Assembly (NCBI GenBank): GCA_965218055.1
Contig: CBDCKA010000001.1
Coordinates: forward strand, 930,001 to 994,000
Length of the DNA: 64,000 bases
Direction: 5' to 3'
DNA from: CBDBKE01 sp965218055
GTDB taxonomy: Bacteria; Acidobacteriota; Terriglobia; JAJPHL01; JAPKYU01
Shown: positions 26,449-36,265 of the stretch, in pieces
How positions within the stretch are numbered: position 1 is the stretch's first letter
Layout of the letters: every line of letters begins with the position of its first letter
Notes under the pieces: model-generated
Database searches by the model: none
Told to the model about the DNA's origin: nothing
The model's input: only the letters and a program-made list of their open reading frames with translations
Program-made: the position numbers and the translations under genes

Positions 26449-27384
26449 ATGGACAGCAAGTTCGTAGGGCGAGTTCGTAGAAGCGACATTCTCCGAGCTA
26501 TTACCCTGCTCGCTCTGCTCGCTTGCATACTAACCATAGGCGTGTCGGCGGGCTGGCTCTATGCCCAAAAAGCTATCACCATCGAAAAGTTAGAGCGTAG
26601 CTTCGAGGCGACCCGTGACTATCTCAAAGACGGAGGGAGCACCCTAATCCACGTTATGAAACAGCCATTACCAATCCGCTTGTCTACCGGACTTGAGAAT
26701 GCGGAATCTCCTCAAGATGCGCCTTTAGAAATCCGCTCCCCGGAACCCTTGTCCAAAGGCGGCACCAAGAAGCAGGACAGGCGCAGGCAGCTCGCGATTG
26801 GCGGGGCGTTGTTGGTGATTCTCATTGTGCTTGACCGGACGAGAAACAGAAGGCTGGAGGCCAGTTACCACGTCGGAATTCCTTCGCCTATTCCTGCTGC
26901 GCACCTTCCCGGTCATCCTTCCCGTGTCGATGACCGCTCGCCTGTCACCGAATACAAGACTGCAAAAATTCTGCCGCCGAAGCCAATCGTGCTGGAGGAC
27001 CGGGCAGAAGAAACAGCGGATTGCAGAACCACAAAGATTCTGCCGGGGAAGCTGATCATGCTGAAGGACCAGAACGGTACAGAAGAAACAGAGGTGATCT
27101 GCCTGATGGATGAATCCGGAATGGGCGAAGTCGAAATCGGACGGGAGAGCCCGGACGTCACTGGCGGAGTCCGGATCAAGGACAAGGCCAACACGCTCAG
27201 CCGGCGCCAGGCGCGCCTGGTCTACTCCGCGCAAACCGGGGAATTCCGGCTAGTCAACCTGGCTGGCGAGGATTCCAATCCCACTGTCATCAACGGGCGG
27301 CGGATGGCGAATCAGGAGACGGTCCTCTTGGGGAACGACGATATCCTCGAGATGGGGAACATCCGGCTCAAATTCTCCCAGTAG
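26449..27384 (+). CDS. FHA-domain membrane protein (copy 2)
   Basis: Paralogue of 14251-15195. I chose the ATG at 26449 because it aligns with the first residue of copy 1 (MDSKF versus MENKF); an ATG at 26404 would precede the AAGGAGG at 26417. The same plan is kept: membrane segment, YLKDGGSTL region, second membrane segment near LAIGGALLVILIVL, linker motifs TAKILPPKP and TTKILPGKL, and the FHA domain with IGRESPDVTGGVRIKD, SRRQARL and NPTVINGRRM. Long runs are identical to copy 1 at protein and DNA level, so the duplication is fairly recent or under conversion. Flanking genes differ between copies. Confidence 0.82.
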   Translation: MDSKFVGRVRRSDILRAITLLALLACILTIGVSAGWLYAQKAITIEKLERSFEATRDYLKDGGSTLIHVMKQPLPIRLSTGLENAESPQDAPLEIRSPEPLSKGGTKKQDRRRQLAIGGALLVILIVLDRTRNRRLEASYHVGIPSPIPAAHLPGHPSRVDDRSPVTEYKTAKILPPKPIVLEDRAEETADCRTTKILPGKLIMLKDQNGTEETEVICLMDESGMGEVEIGRESPDVTGGVRIKDKANTLSRRQARLVYSAQTGEFRLVNLAGEDSNPTVINGRRMANQETVLLGNDDILEMGNIRLKFSQ

Positions 27385-27409
27385 AAATTCCGGATGCAAG
27401 GAGACGAAC

Positions 27410-27766
27410 ATGCGAAAGGTATCACTTGTTGCGACCCTAATGTTCTTGGCTGCTTCGGTGGCAATGGCCCAGGACCCCGTGAAGGTAGACTCCAAGCATT
27501 ACAAAGTGGAGTTCGAGAATGACCAAGTGCGGGTGCTGCGAATCACCTTCGCCCCAGGTGAAAAATCTGTGATGCACGAGCACCGGGCTGGTGTAGTGGT
27601 GGCCCTGACCGACCACCGAGTGAAGTTTCATTTCCCTAACGGGAAGACAGAGGAACGGACCGCGAAAGCTAGAGGGGCCCAGTGGGTTGCTGCGAAAAAA
27701 CTCCTAACCGAGAATGTTGGCGATAAACCGGTTGAAGTCATTCTAGTGGAGTTGAAGGCCAAGTGA
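27410..27766 (+). CDS. Small secreted cupin protein
   Basis: 118 residues with a signal peptide (KVSLVATLMFLAASVAMAQ). The mature part is a single cupin: VRVLRITFAPGEKSVMHEHR supplies the His-x-His pair, and a second strand set follows (VKFHFPNGKTEER). Residues of the second metal motif are weak, so metal binding is uncertain. It starts 25 bases after the FHA gene, with GGAGACG before the ATG, and may be co-transcribed with it. Confidence 0.7.
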   Translation: MRKVSLVATLMFLAASVAMAQDPVKVDSKHYKVEFENDQVRVLRITFAPGEKSVMHEHRAGVVVALTDHRVKFHFPNGKTEERTAKARGAQWVAAKKLLTENVGDKPVEVILVELKAK

Positions 27767-28082
27767 ATCGGTCCAATAGGATCAACATACCGGCTGGAAA
27801 TCTTCGGTGTTGAGCCTCTGATGCAATACCCCCCCGGGGGGCTTGTTTGACTTTCCGCACCCCTACCCCCTGGGTAACTGCAAGGCCAACCCGACTGGGT
27901 CCTCTTCGCTGCAGAGGGCATGCCATAGGACCCAGCTAGTCGGCCGCCTCCACCCCAAGGTGCTACCCCTGTGAAGGTGCCCAAGGGAGCGGCTTTGGCA
28001 TTGATCATTGACAGTCACCCCGATGAGGCCTATCCTCACAACAGGCCTTTTTACGAGGGGCAGCTGGCGAACGCCCAATGAA
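27767..28082. other. Intergenic, one GC palindrome
   Basis: A CCCCCCCGGGGGG palindrome sits at about 27829-27841. It lacks a following T run, so I do not call it a terminator. No gene seen. Confidence 0.4.
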
Positions 28083-30368
28083 ATGCAACACAGGAACACC
28101 TCCTGCTTGATGACCTTGCTGGTGACGGGGGTTGTACTTCTGCCGCTTGCCATTACTGCTGCGCCTCCGAAGGATCCCTTCACCCCGCAGGACCGCAAAT
28201 ACTGGGCGTTTCAGCAAGTCAAACGGCCTGAAATTCCAGAAGTTCAAGATGCGAAATGGGTTCGCAACCCAATTGACGCCTTCATACGGGCCCGGCTGGA
28301 GGCCAAAGGCCTGACCCCGGCGTCTCCCGCCGACAAGATCAGTCTGCTGCTGCGAGCCACGTACGACCTAACCGGCCTTCCGGCCACGCCGCAGGAGGCC
28401 GATGCTTTTCTGGCAGATCGCTCTCCCAACGCCTTCGACAAGGTTGTGGATCGTTTGCTCGCCTCACCTCACTACGGGGAGCGCTGGGCGCGTCACTGGC
28501 TTGACCTGGCGCGCTACGCCGAAAGCGAAGGTTTCAAGGAAGATGAACCCCGACCCAACGCCTGGCGTTATCGTGATTACGTCATCCAGGCATTCAACCA
28601 AGACAAGCCGTACGACCGGTTCATCCGCGAGCAAATCGCCGGCGATGAGCTCTGGCCTGGCGACCCTGAGGTGCATATCGGCACCGCCTTCAACCGTCAT
28701 TACCCCGACGAAAGCCGCGCCCCGAACGTCCTGCGGCGGCGCCAGGAAATCCTGAACGACATCACTGAGACGGTGGCGGCGACTTTCCTCGGCTTGACCT
28801 ATGGCTGCGCACGGTGCCACGATCACAAATTCGACCCCATCTTGCAAGCGGACTATTACCGCTTGCAGGCTTTTTTCGCCAATGTGGGCGCGAATGACGG
28901 AATCCTTCTCCGGCCGCCTGACCGTGTCCGGCAGCATGGCGAACGGATGGTTGTGTGGGAAGAAAAAACCCGCCACATTCGGGACAAGATTGAGGCGCTT
29001 ATTGATCGCGAGTACAACATGGAAGTAACCGAGTTCCGGGCCAACTTCCAAGCCGAAACCCGAAGTGCCATTAGCAAGGCGGCCGCCGACCGGAGCCCGA
29101 TCGAGCAGCAAATATATTACAGGGTCAAACCTTACTTGAACCCGACCTGGGAGACCGTGGCGAAGAAACTGGAGGACGATACCACACGACAGAAGCGCTG
29201 GCAGGAGGTCAAGCCGGGGCTGGAGCCGCTCAAGGCTGAGCTGGAAAAGTTCTCTCAGTTTCATCCAGGCGAACTGGCCCTGGGCACCGGAATCATCGAT
29301 ATCGGCCGGCAGTCCCCGCGGACGCACATCTTAGCGGTGGGCCAGTATGGCGCGCCGCTAGAGGAGGTTCAGCCGGGCTTTCTCTCGATCTTGGACTCCC
29401 GTCCCGCAAGAATCATCCCACCCAGCGCGGTGGAATCCACCGGTCGTCGGACGGCTTTGGCGAACTGGCTGGCCAGCCCGAAAAATCCGCTGACCGCCCG
29501 AGTCATGGTGAACCGTATCTGGCACTATCACTTTGGGCGCGGTATTTTGGCTACACCGAGCGATTTTGGCAGGATGGGCGAGCAGCCGACTCACCCCAGG
29601 TTATTGGACTGGCTGGCTGATGAGTTTATCCGCAGCGGCTGGAGCATCAAGCAGATGCATCGGCTGATCATGGCATCGAACACTTATCAACAGGCCTCGG
29701 CTGACCGCGAAGAGGCTGCGAAGGTTGACCCCGGCAACCGCCTGTGGTGGCGGTTCCCGCGCCAGCGACTGCAAGGTGAAGGCGTTCGTGATTCAGCCCT
29801 GTTCGTCGCGGGCCTATTGAACACCAAGGTAGGAGGTCGCAGCATCTTGCCCGAGGTTCCTCCAGGCATGGTAGTCCGAGGCGGGTGGAAAGTCTCGAAA
29901 GATCCAGCTGAGCGGAATCGTCGGAGCATTTATATATTTGTGCGTCGGAACTCCCGCTACCCAATGCTCGAGGTCTTCGACATGCCCGACACCCACGAAA
30001 GTTGTGGGCGCCGCCATATCACGACCACGGCGCCGCAGGCGCTGACGTTGCTCAACAGCAAATTGACGCTGGCGTGGGCCCAGGCCTTTGCTGGCCGCGT
30101 GCTGGGGAGGGCGGGCCCGAGTCTGGAGGCACAAATCGAAGAGGCGTACCGGCTGGCTTATTTGCGGCGTCCTGACGCCGCAGAAAAGCGGACCGCGCTA
30201 ACATTCTTCCAGCGTCACCGTGCGCTCGTTTCTGAGCGAGCTTCGGCGGACGAAAAGCTGGCGTTACCGACCTCACTGCCGGATGCTGTGGATCCGGTGC
30301 ACGCTGCTGTGCTGGTCGATTTCTGCCACATGTTGATCAACTCCAACGAGTTCGTGTATCGGAACTAG
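28083..30368 (+). CDS. DUF1549/DUF1553 (PSD1-type) secreted protein
   Basis: About 761 residues from the ATG at 28083, which gives a signal peptide (LLVTGVVLLPLAITAAP). The N-terminal DUF1549 part has PIDAFIRARLEAKGLTP, LLRATYDLTGLPATP, YGERWARHWLDLARYA and the CARCHDHKFDPI motif with a CxxCH. The C-terminal DUF1553 part begins around residue 450 (RRTALANWLASPKNPLTARV MVNRIW) and ends with DFCHMLINSNEFVY. These proteins are common in Planctomycetes, Verrucomicrobia and Acidobacteria, almost always paired with a DUF1501 gene as here. The biochemical role is not established. Confidence 0.9.
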   Translation: MQHRNTSCLMTLLVTGVVLLPLAITAAPPKDPFTPQDRKYWAFQQVKRPEIPEVQDAKWVRNPIDAFIRARLEAKGLTPASPADKISLLLRATYDLTGLPATPQEADAFLADRSPNAFDKVVDRLLASPHYGERWARHWLDLARYAESEGFKEDEPRPNAWRYRDYVIQAFNQDKPYDRFIREQIAGDELWPGDPEVHIGTAFNRHYPDESRAPNVLRRRQEILNDITETVAATFLGLTYGCARCHDHKFDPILQADYYRLQAFFANVGANDGILLRPPDRVRQHGERMVVWEEKTRHIRDKIEALIDREYNMEVTEFRANFQAETRSAISKAAADRSPIEQQIYYRVKPYLNPTWETVAKKLEDDTTRQKRWQEVKPGLEPLKAELEKFSQFHPGELALGTGIIDIGRQSPRTHILAVGQYGAPLEEVQPGFLSILDSRPARIIPPSAVESTGRRTALANWLASPKNPLTARVMVNRIWHYHFGRGILATPSDFGRMGEQPTHPRLLDWLADEFIRSGWSIKQMHRLIMASNTYQQASADREEAAKVDPGNRLWWRFPRQRLQGEGVRDSALFVAGLLNTKVGGRSILPEVPPGMVVRGGWKVSKDPAERNRRSIYIFVRRNSRYPMLEVFDMPDTHESCGRRHITTTAPQALTLLNSKLTLAWAQAFAGRVLGRAGPSLEAQIEEAYRLAYLRRPDAAEKRTALTFFQRHRALVSERASADEKLALPTSLPDAVDPVHAAVLVDFCHMLINSNEFVYRN

Positions 30369-30377
30369 GGGCAGGCC

Positions 30378-31832
30378 ATGATGCAGGAAAACGGACTTCA
30401 TATCGTTCCCGTCCGAAGCCGACGCGAGTTTCTCAACCGCGCTGGCAGCGGCCTTGGCGCCTTGGCGCTGGGCTATCTGCTCGGCCAGGATGGCAGACTC
30501 CCTCCGATGGCGGCAGCGGCCACTGTTAATCCTCTGGCTCCGAAGCAACCGCACCATCCACCCAAAGCTACGTCGGTCATTTGGCTTTTCATGGATGGCG
30601 GGCCCAGCCATATGGACCTGTTCGATCCCAAGCCGATGCTGGAAAAGCTGGCGGGCAAGCCGATGCCGGATTCATTCGGCCGGCCCATCACTGCTGGAGG
30701 CGACACTGCGCGGAATGCCTCGAACACGCTCATGCCCTCGCGCCGCACCTGGAAGCGCCACGGCCAAAGCGGCCTCTGGGTGTCTGACTGGTATACCCGG
30801 ATCGCCCAGCACGTCGATGACATGGCTGTCCTGCGGTCATGTTGGGCCGATGGCTTGAACCACGTCAGCTCGGTTAGCCAGATGAACACCGGGTCGCTCC
30901 TGGCCGGGCGGCCTGCCTTGGGCGCCTGGGCAACCTACGGGCTAGGTTCGGAGAACGAGAATCTGCCCACCTTCGTGGTTCTTACCGACGCGGGTCCAGT
31001 GCTCGGCGGCTCCAACAACTGGAGTTCCGGCTTCTTGCCCGCTAGTTACCAGGGAACGCGCTTCCGCAAGGAAGGTCCCCCCATTTTCCATTTGGTTCCT
31101 CCCGAAACCATAGGCGAAAAACAACAGCGTAGCAAGTTGGACCTGCTGTCCGCCTTGAACCAGCACTACGCCGCTGACAAGCTCGGCGACACGGAGTTGG
31201 AAGCCCGGGTGAATTCCTATGAGCTGGCCTATCGAATGCAGTCGGCGGCTCCCGAGGCGGTAGATTTATCGAAGGAATCCGAGACTACCAAGAAGCTTTA
31301 TGGCTTGGATGAGGAGAGCACCGCCAAGTTTGGCGCCAACTGCCTGATGGCCCGGCGGCTGGTGGAGCGCGGCGTGCGATTTGTAGAACCGTATTGTGGC
31401 AGCGGCAGGGGCTGGGATGCCCACCAGCACATGGAAGCTAACCACTCGAAGATGTGCAAGGTCTCCGACAAGCCCATCGCTGGCCTGCTAACCGATCTGA
31501 AAGCCCGCGGCCTGCTGGAGAGGACGCTGGTGGTATGGGGCGGCGAGTTTGGGCGCACGCCATTCAACCAAGACGGCGATGGCCGCGACCACAACCCCTG
31601 GGGTTTCACCATCTGGATGGCTGGCGGCGGCGTTAAGGGTGGCCAGGCCATTGGCGCCACCGACGAAATCGGACTCCGCGCCGTCGAACGCCGGTGTCAT
31701 GTCCATGACATCCACGCCACCATCCTGCACCTGATGGGCCTGAACCATCTCAATCTGACTTTCATGCACAACGGCAGGGCCGAGCGAGCTACCATCAACG
31801 GTGGCAACGTGATCGAGGAAGCGCTGGCTTAA
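30378..31832 (+). CDS. DUF1501 protein, Tat-exported
   Basis: 484 residues, 9 bases after the DUF1549 gene, so an operon. A twin-arginine signal is visible (SRREFLNRAGSGLGALALG). The body has the alkaline phosphatase/sulfatase-like fold motifs of the family: VIWLFMDGGPSHMDLFDPKP near the start, and VVWGGEFGRTPFNQDGDGRD HN toward the end. It is thought to act with the DUF1549 partner in processing of polymers outside the cytoplasm; that role is inference from gene pairing across bacteria. Confidence 0.9.
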   Translation: MMQENGLHIVPVRSRREFLNRAGSGLGALALGYLLGQDGRLPPMAAAATVNPLAPKQPHHPPKATSVIWLFMDGGPSHMDLFDPKPMLEKLAGKPMPDSFGRPITAGGDTARNASNTLMPSRRTWKRHGQSGLWVSDWYTRIAQHVDDMAVLRSCWADGLNHVSSVSQMNTGSLLAGRPALGAWATYGLGSENENLPTFVVLTDAGPVLGGSNNWSSGFLPASYQGTRFRKEGPPIFHLVPPETIGEKQQRSKLDLLSALNQHYAADKLGDTELEARVNSYELAYRMQSAAPEAVDLSKESETTKKLYGLDEESTAKFGANCLMARRLVERGVRFVEPYCGSGRGWDAHQHMEANHSKMCKVSDKPIAGLLTDLKARGLLERTLVVWGGEFGRTPFNQDGDGRDHNPWGFTIWMAGGGVKGGQAIGATDEIGLRAVERRCHVHDIHATILHLMGLNHLNLTFMHNGRAERATINGGNVIEEALA

Positions 31833-32075
31833 CCCTCAAAAGGCTCCCGGAGGAAGGTCGTCAAGCGTAGCGGCTGACTCCCCTTCTTCTGCGCGAAGGG
31901 GTCGCGTCCGCGCATCTCACACTAACTCCCCTGGCTGTGCCACCAACGGGCAGGCGGACCGACCCATTGCTCAGCTAGACCCTCCGCGGCGCAGCGTTGC
32001 TCGCAGGGTGGAGAAGTGCGTGCGGCGTCGAAGTGGCCAGGCTAGCAGCCCGCGCGGGACTTTCGCCGCGGCCCG

Positions 32076-33242
32076 CTAGGCGATCATCACGGTCCGCGGC
32101 AGCTGCGCGTTGTGCTCCAGGAACGTCCGCTTGACCTCCAGCTCCTCCGCCGTCGGCTGCACCACACCGTTGACGTCGGCCACGCGCGAGGTGACCGTGT
32201 GCTCGCCCGGCGTCGCGCCGTTCCACGTGTAGTTGAAGAACTTCCAGGCGTACTTCTCGCGCGTCGTTGCCGGATCGAGCGTCGCCGGCTGCCACGGCCC
32301 ATCATCGACCTTCACCTCGACCGAGCGGATCGGGGTGCCGTCGTGCAAGACGACACCGAAGACGTTGTGGCCGTTTGCGGCGCGGGTGACGCGCGCGATG
32401 AACGACTTCAACCGCATACGCGTAATCGCCGTCTCCTTCCACTTCATTTCACCGTTGACCATCTCGCCCTTCAGGGTGCGATACCACCGCGCCTGGTACT
32501 TCCCGAGATACTGGTCTTCCTGGACGTGGATCTCGGCGAGGAACTTGACGTTGGGCGCGCCGTACCAGCCCGGGACGAGCAGGCGAAGCGGCCGGCCCTG
32601 ATGACGGGTGAGCGGCTCGCCGTTCAGGTCGTAGGCGAGCAGCGGCTCGTCCGACAGCGCCTTGTCGCGCGGCAGGCTCCGGCCGTACTGCTGCTCGACT
32701 GTGTAGGTCCCCCCTCGGAACTCCACTTCCTCTTCGCCATGGTCGGCGCCGAAGAAGACGAACTCCCGCGCTTCGGCTTTTACCCCGGCGCGAGCGAGCA
32801 CCGCCCGCAGCGGGACACCGGTCCAGCGGCCGTTGCTCGACAGCCCGTTCAGCGGCCCGCGATTACCCGAGCACTCGAACCCGAAGATGAGCTCGCGGCT
32901 TGGCATCGCGCGGAGGTCGGCGAGCGAGAGCACCAGGGGCTCGTCCACCAGGCCGGAGACCCGCAAACGGTACGTGGCGGTGTCGATCTCGGGGTGGCCG
33001 TAGTGCTGCACCGTGAAGAACTGGTCGATTGGCGTGAAGAAGCCGTCGATGTGACGCACGTCGATGATGCGGTGGTCGGGGCCGCGAATCAGCCTGATCT
33101 CGTCCGGCAGGTCGGTGAACTCCATGAGCGTTTCGCCCTGCGCGAGGGCCGGAAACGCCCACTCAGGTAGACCAAGGGCTCCCAGCCCCGCCATCGCGAG
33201 GCTGCTTTTGAGGATGTCACGACGCGTGGTCTGTCTTGTCAT
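32076..33242 (-). CDS. Tat-exported sulfite-oxidase-type molybdopterin oxidoreductase
   Basis: 388 residues from the ATG at 33242; a longer frame from 33362 adds a non-homologous stretch. The Tat signal is TTRRDILKSSLAMAGLGALG. The molybdopterin domain contains the Mo-ligand Cys in IFGFECSGNRG and the later PLRLLVPGWYGAPNVK. The C-terminal part (VEVKVDDGPWQPATLD, then KYAWKFFNYTWNG) is the Mo-co dimerisation domain. It fits the SoxC/sulfite dehydrogenase branch, but no cytochrome partner gene is adjacent, so the electron acceptor and substrate are open. Confidence 0.88.
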   Translation of the reverse strand: MTRQTTRRDILKSSLAMAGLGALGLPEWAFPALAQGETLMEFTDLPDEIRLIRGPDHRIIDVRHIDGFFTPIDQFFTVQHYGHPEIDTATYRLRVSGLVDEPLVLSLADLRAMPSRELIFGFECSGNRGPLNGLSSNGRWTGVPLRAVLARAGVKAEAREFVFFGADHGEEEVEFRGGTYTVEQQYGRSLPRDKALSDEPLLAYDLNGEPLTRHQGRPLRLLVPGWYGAPNVKFLAEIHVQEDQYLGKYQARWYRTLKGEMVNGEMKWKETAITRMRLKSFIARVTRAANGHNVFGVVLHDGTPIRSVEVKVDDGPWQPATLDPATTREKYAWKFFNYTWNGATPGEHTVTSRVADVNGVVQPTAEELEVKRTFLEHNAQLPRTVMIA

Positions 33243-33594
33243 GGTACGCCTCCTCTCATCGCCGAGCTTCTCGACGATGCGGGAGTGGCCGAGGTTTAGG
33301 ACACTCATGGGGAGAAACCCCCTCTTGCTAGCAATCCTACGCCCCGCCAACAGGCAGGTCAAACAGAAAGGTCAACGGGCGAGCTACCTGCTGCACACCG
33401 GTCTTCGACGTTCAGCTATGCTGTAAATGACCTTCAATGCCGGGCTGGTGGTCAGAGGCTGGGACCCCGAAGAGCGAGCGACGCTCCAGGCTCTATCGCG
33501 CCAGGCCAAGCGGCTCCCGCGCGAAACCGGGATACGCGTCAAGAGGCGACACCTCGTCAAGCGGAATGCGGTGGTTTGGCACGATTGAACTTTG
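33243..33594. other. Intergenic with one weak small frame
   Basis: A plus-strand frame from the ATG at 33427 to the stop at 33588 would encode a basic 53-residue peptide. It has no ribosome-binding site I trust and no recognisable family. Nothing else is seen. Confidence 0.25.
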
Positions 33595-34329
33595 CTAGCG
33601 CCGCTGCACATCCGCCGTCCGCACACGGCCCGAGCTCGAATCGACGCGGCACGTATAGCTGAAGATCGCGGTGGAGCCTCTCTGCCGGGCGATCGCTTCG
33701 CCGATCACCATGTAGTCATCCCGGCCCACGGGAGTGTCGGCGCGGGCATTCAGGATTTCAACATCCTTCGACCGGTAGTCGCGGGCAATCCTCCCCGAGA
33801 CTGCTTCCCCGCAGGCGTCCACGGCCGAGCCCAGACTGGCACCGCTACCCCTCCACCACTTGCCACGTTCAAAATCAGGCTCTTTGCCGGAACGGGAACC
33901 TCCGCCATCCATGGCCCAGCTCAGCCGAAAATGATACCGGCCCTCGCCACTTTTGCTATCCCGTATCCGGACGACAGCGCGGAAGCCGTTGCGGCGCGAT
34001 GGCCCTGACAGCAACCTAATGTCGCCCCGGCGGTCGCGGACCTCAAACTTGAGACTCTCGATATTGCGATTGGGCAGTGGCTCATTGCATTCCGATCCGA
34101 CATCGCGGCCGTCACGCCCGCTGACGGTTCGGATATACACCCTGTCGCCGCGAACACTGACCTCAACCTCGCCGTCGACCCGCAGCCGAATGTCGCATTG
34201 GCCTTTTCCAAATGGTATGTCGTCACGGGTCATCCTCTTGATCTGGAACTCCGTGTCCGCCAGGGCGGGCAAGGACACCAACAGCAACAGAGTAAGTCTC
34301 GCGATCACGCCCTGAACATTCCTCCTCAT
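33595..34329 (-). CDS. Secreted protein of unknown function
   Basis: 244 residues from the ATG at 34329, preceded by AAAGGAGG. A signal peptide (NVQGVIARLTLLLLVSLPALA, cut before DTEF) is followed by a beta-rich domain with an internal Cys pair (GQCDIRLRV ... GSECNEPLP), and a C-terminal region containing DACGEAVSGRIARDY and FSYTCRVDSSSGRVRTADV. That C-terminal motif recalls small domains found at the ends of other acidobacterial exported proteins. I do not recognise the family. Confidence 0.65.
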   Translation of the reverse strand: MRRNVQGVIARLTLLLLVSLPALADTEFQIKRMTRDDIPFGKGQCDIRLRVDGEVEVSVRGDRVYIRTVSGRDGRDVGSECNEPLPNRNIESLKFEVRDRRGDIRLLSGPSRRNGFRAVVRIRDSKSGEGRYHFRLSWAMDGGGSRSGKEPDFERGKWWRGSGASLGSAVDACGEAVSGRIARDYRSKDVEILNARADTPVGRDDYMVIGEAIARQRGSTAIFSYTCRVDSSSGRVRTADVQRR

Positions 34330-34576
34330 AGCGCCTCCTTTACAGGAAATCATCCGCGCGCTTTCCCATCCGACGCATCGGCCGATGCCTCTTTCCCTTG
34401 AGCAGCCCGGCGGCATCCCAGAACCTGACCGATGCACAGAACTAACTCCCTTCGATATTAACGAAAACCTTTGGGAAGCCAAAGCCTAATGCACCTTGCA
34501 TATCTCGTACCCCGCCCTAGCGCTATTGCACGGCGATGTTGGGAGCCTCGATGGTCGTGGAGAGGGGATTTCCAGC

Positions 34577-34705
34577 TAAAGAGTCTGCAGCTGCTTGCCC
34601 GGCTTGAAACGAACAGTCTTGCCCGGAGGGATGTTGACGACGTTGCCAAAGGGCGAGGCAATATTGAAGATGGGTTTAACTTCCGGAATGACCGTGAACG
34701 AAGCC
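34577..34705 (-). pseudogene. C-terminal remnant of an HU-type DNA-binding protein
   Basis: The minus strand reads GNVVNIPPGKTVRFKPGKQL and then a stop. IPxGKxVRFKPGK is the usual end of HU/IHF-family proteins. About 20 residues upstream (VIPEVKPIFNIASPF) no longer match and a stop codon precedes them, so only the tail of the gene survives. Confidence 0.45.
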
Positions 34706-34959
34706 TAAGCATTCGTTCCAGCGGACGGCCTACGGCCGCCGCCGAACTCAAACGCTAGGCAGCGGCAGCAAACCAATGTCAGCTTTGCGAGTGGCAGTGA
34801 TGGCTCTTACCGTCATCTCGCTGATGTGCTCCGGCAAATTGTGGGCTGCCCATACGTTGACCAGCAGATCAAAGGTAGAAAGCCGGAGTCAGTCGGCCTT
34901 TCTGAAACCCAGCGCATTTCGTCAGCGACCGGATCTGCAGTCCCACCAGGATCGTTTCC

Positions 34960-36153
34960 TCAGGCGGCCCGAACCATCTTGTGCGGATCGAGGATGAACT
35001 TCTTGGCTGCGCCCTTGTCGAAGTCCTCGTACCCCTTCGGGGCTTCGTCGAGCGAGATCACCGTCACGTTCACCGCCTTGGCGATCTGAATCTTGTCATA
35101 GAGAATCGCCTGCATCAGCCCGCGGTGGTATCGCATCACCGGGCACTGGCCAGTGGTAAAGAAATGGGATTTGGCCCACCCCAGCCCGATGCGAATGCCG
35201 AGCCGGCCAACTTTGGCGGCTTCGTCCACCCCGCCCGGGTCTCCGGTGACGTACAATCCAGGGATGCCGAGCGCCCCGCCGGCCCGAGTGATTTCCATCA
35301 GCGAATTCAACACCGTGGCAGGTTGCTCCACGCCACTCTGCTTGCCATGCCCGCGCGCTTCGAAACCCACGCAATCCACCGCGCTGTCGACTTCCGGAAC
35401 TCCAACAATCTGGGCAATCTGGTCAGCAAGCGAGGCGTCCTTCCGCAGGTCCACGGTTTCGCAACCGAAGCTGCGAGCCTGCGCCAGCCGTTCCGGAATC
35501 ATGTCGCCGACGATGACACAGGCAGCGCCCAACAGGTGGCAGGAAGCGGCACAGGCCAGGCCAACCGGACCTGCTCCGGCCACGTAGGCAATGGACCCCG
35601 TCGTCACCCCGGCAGTCACCGCCCCGTGGTAGCCGGTAGGGAAAATATCGGACAGCAGCGCCAAGTCCGCGATCTTGCCCATCGCCTGATCTTTATTGGG
35701 AAACTTCAGTAGGTTGAAATCGGCATAGGGAACCAGCACATACTCGGCCTGCCCGCCGACCCAGCCGCCCATGTCTACGTACCCGTAAGCCGCGCCCGGC
35801 CGGGCGGGGTTCACGTTCAGGCAGATCCCCGTCTTCCCCTCCTTGCAGTTCCGGCAGCGCCCGCAGGCGATATTGAAAGGAACCGAAACCAGGTCGCCCA
35901 CTTTGATGAATTCCACATCGCGGCCGGCCTCAATGACCTCGCCGGTAATCTCATGCCCAAGAACCAACCCGGCCGGCGCAGTCGTCCGTCCCCGCACCAT
36001 GTGTTGATCGCTGCCGCAGATATTGGTGGCAACGATTTTCAGAATCACCCCGTGCTCGCATTTCCTCGAGCCCAGCGCGAGCTTCGGAAAATCGATGGAT
36101 TGGATTTCCACCTTCCTCGGCCCCATATAAGCTACGCCGCGGTTTGATGCCAT
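34960..36153 (-). CDS. fdhA: Glutathione-independent formaldehyde dehydrogenase
   Basis: 397 residues of the zinc medium-chain dehydrogenase family. The catalytic zinc site is in NICGSDQHMVRGR with LGHEITGEVIEAG; structural zinc cysteines are in CGRCRNCKEGKTGIC; the NAD fold is AGAGPVGLACAA. The start MASNRGVAYMGPRKVE and the loop GYVDMGGWVGGQAEYVLVPY are typical of the Pseudomonas putida-type enzyme, which oxidises formaldehyde with tightly bound NAD. An AGGAGGCAG sequence precedes the ATG. A monocistronic unit is likely; GlcG-like 36266-36742 lies upstream on the same strand, 112 bases away. Confidence 0.9.
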   Translation of the reverse strand: MASNRGVAYMGPRKVEIQSIDFPKLALGSRKCEHGVILKIVATNICGSDQHMVRGRTTAPAGLVLGHEITGEVIEAGRDVEFIKVGDLVSVPFNIACGRCRNCKEGKTGICLNVNPARPGAAYGYVDMGGWVGGQAEYVLVPYADFNLLKFPNKDQAMGKIADLALLSDIFPTGYHGAVTAGVTTGSIAYVAGAGPVGLACAASCHLLGAACVIVGDMIPERLAQARSFGCETVDLRKDASLADQIAQIVGVPEVDSAVDCVGFEARGHGKQSGVEQPATVLNSLMEITRAGGALGIPGLYVTGDPGGVDEAAKVGRLGIRIGLGWAKSHFFTTGQCPVMRYHRGLMQAILYDKIQIAKAVNVTVISLDEAPKGYEDFDKGAAKKFILDPHKMVRAA

Positions 36154-36265
36154 ACTGCCTCCTGTTGTCAGCGGTTCGTTGGTTTCAAGCCATGCCCGCC
36201 GCCGATGCGCTGCTCATTCTAGACTAGCTAGACTAAACAGGTAGAATTTTTTTAACTTTTCGCCC

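Noticed and set aside
27829..27841. Rho-independent terminator
   Set aside because: The CCCCCCCGGGGGG palindrome has almost no loop and no T tract after it.
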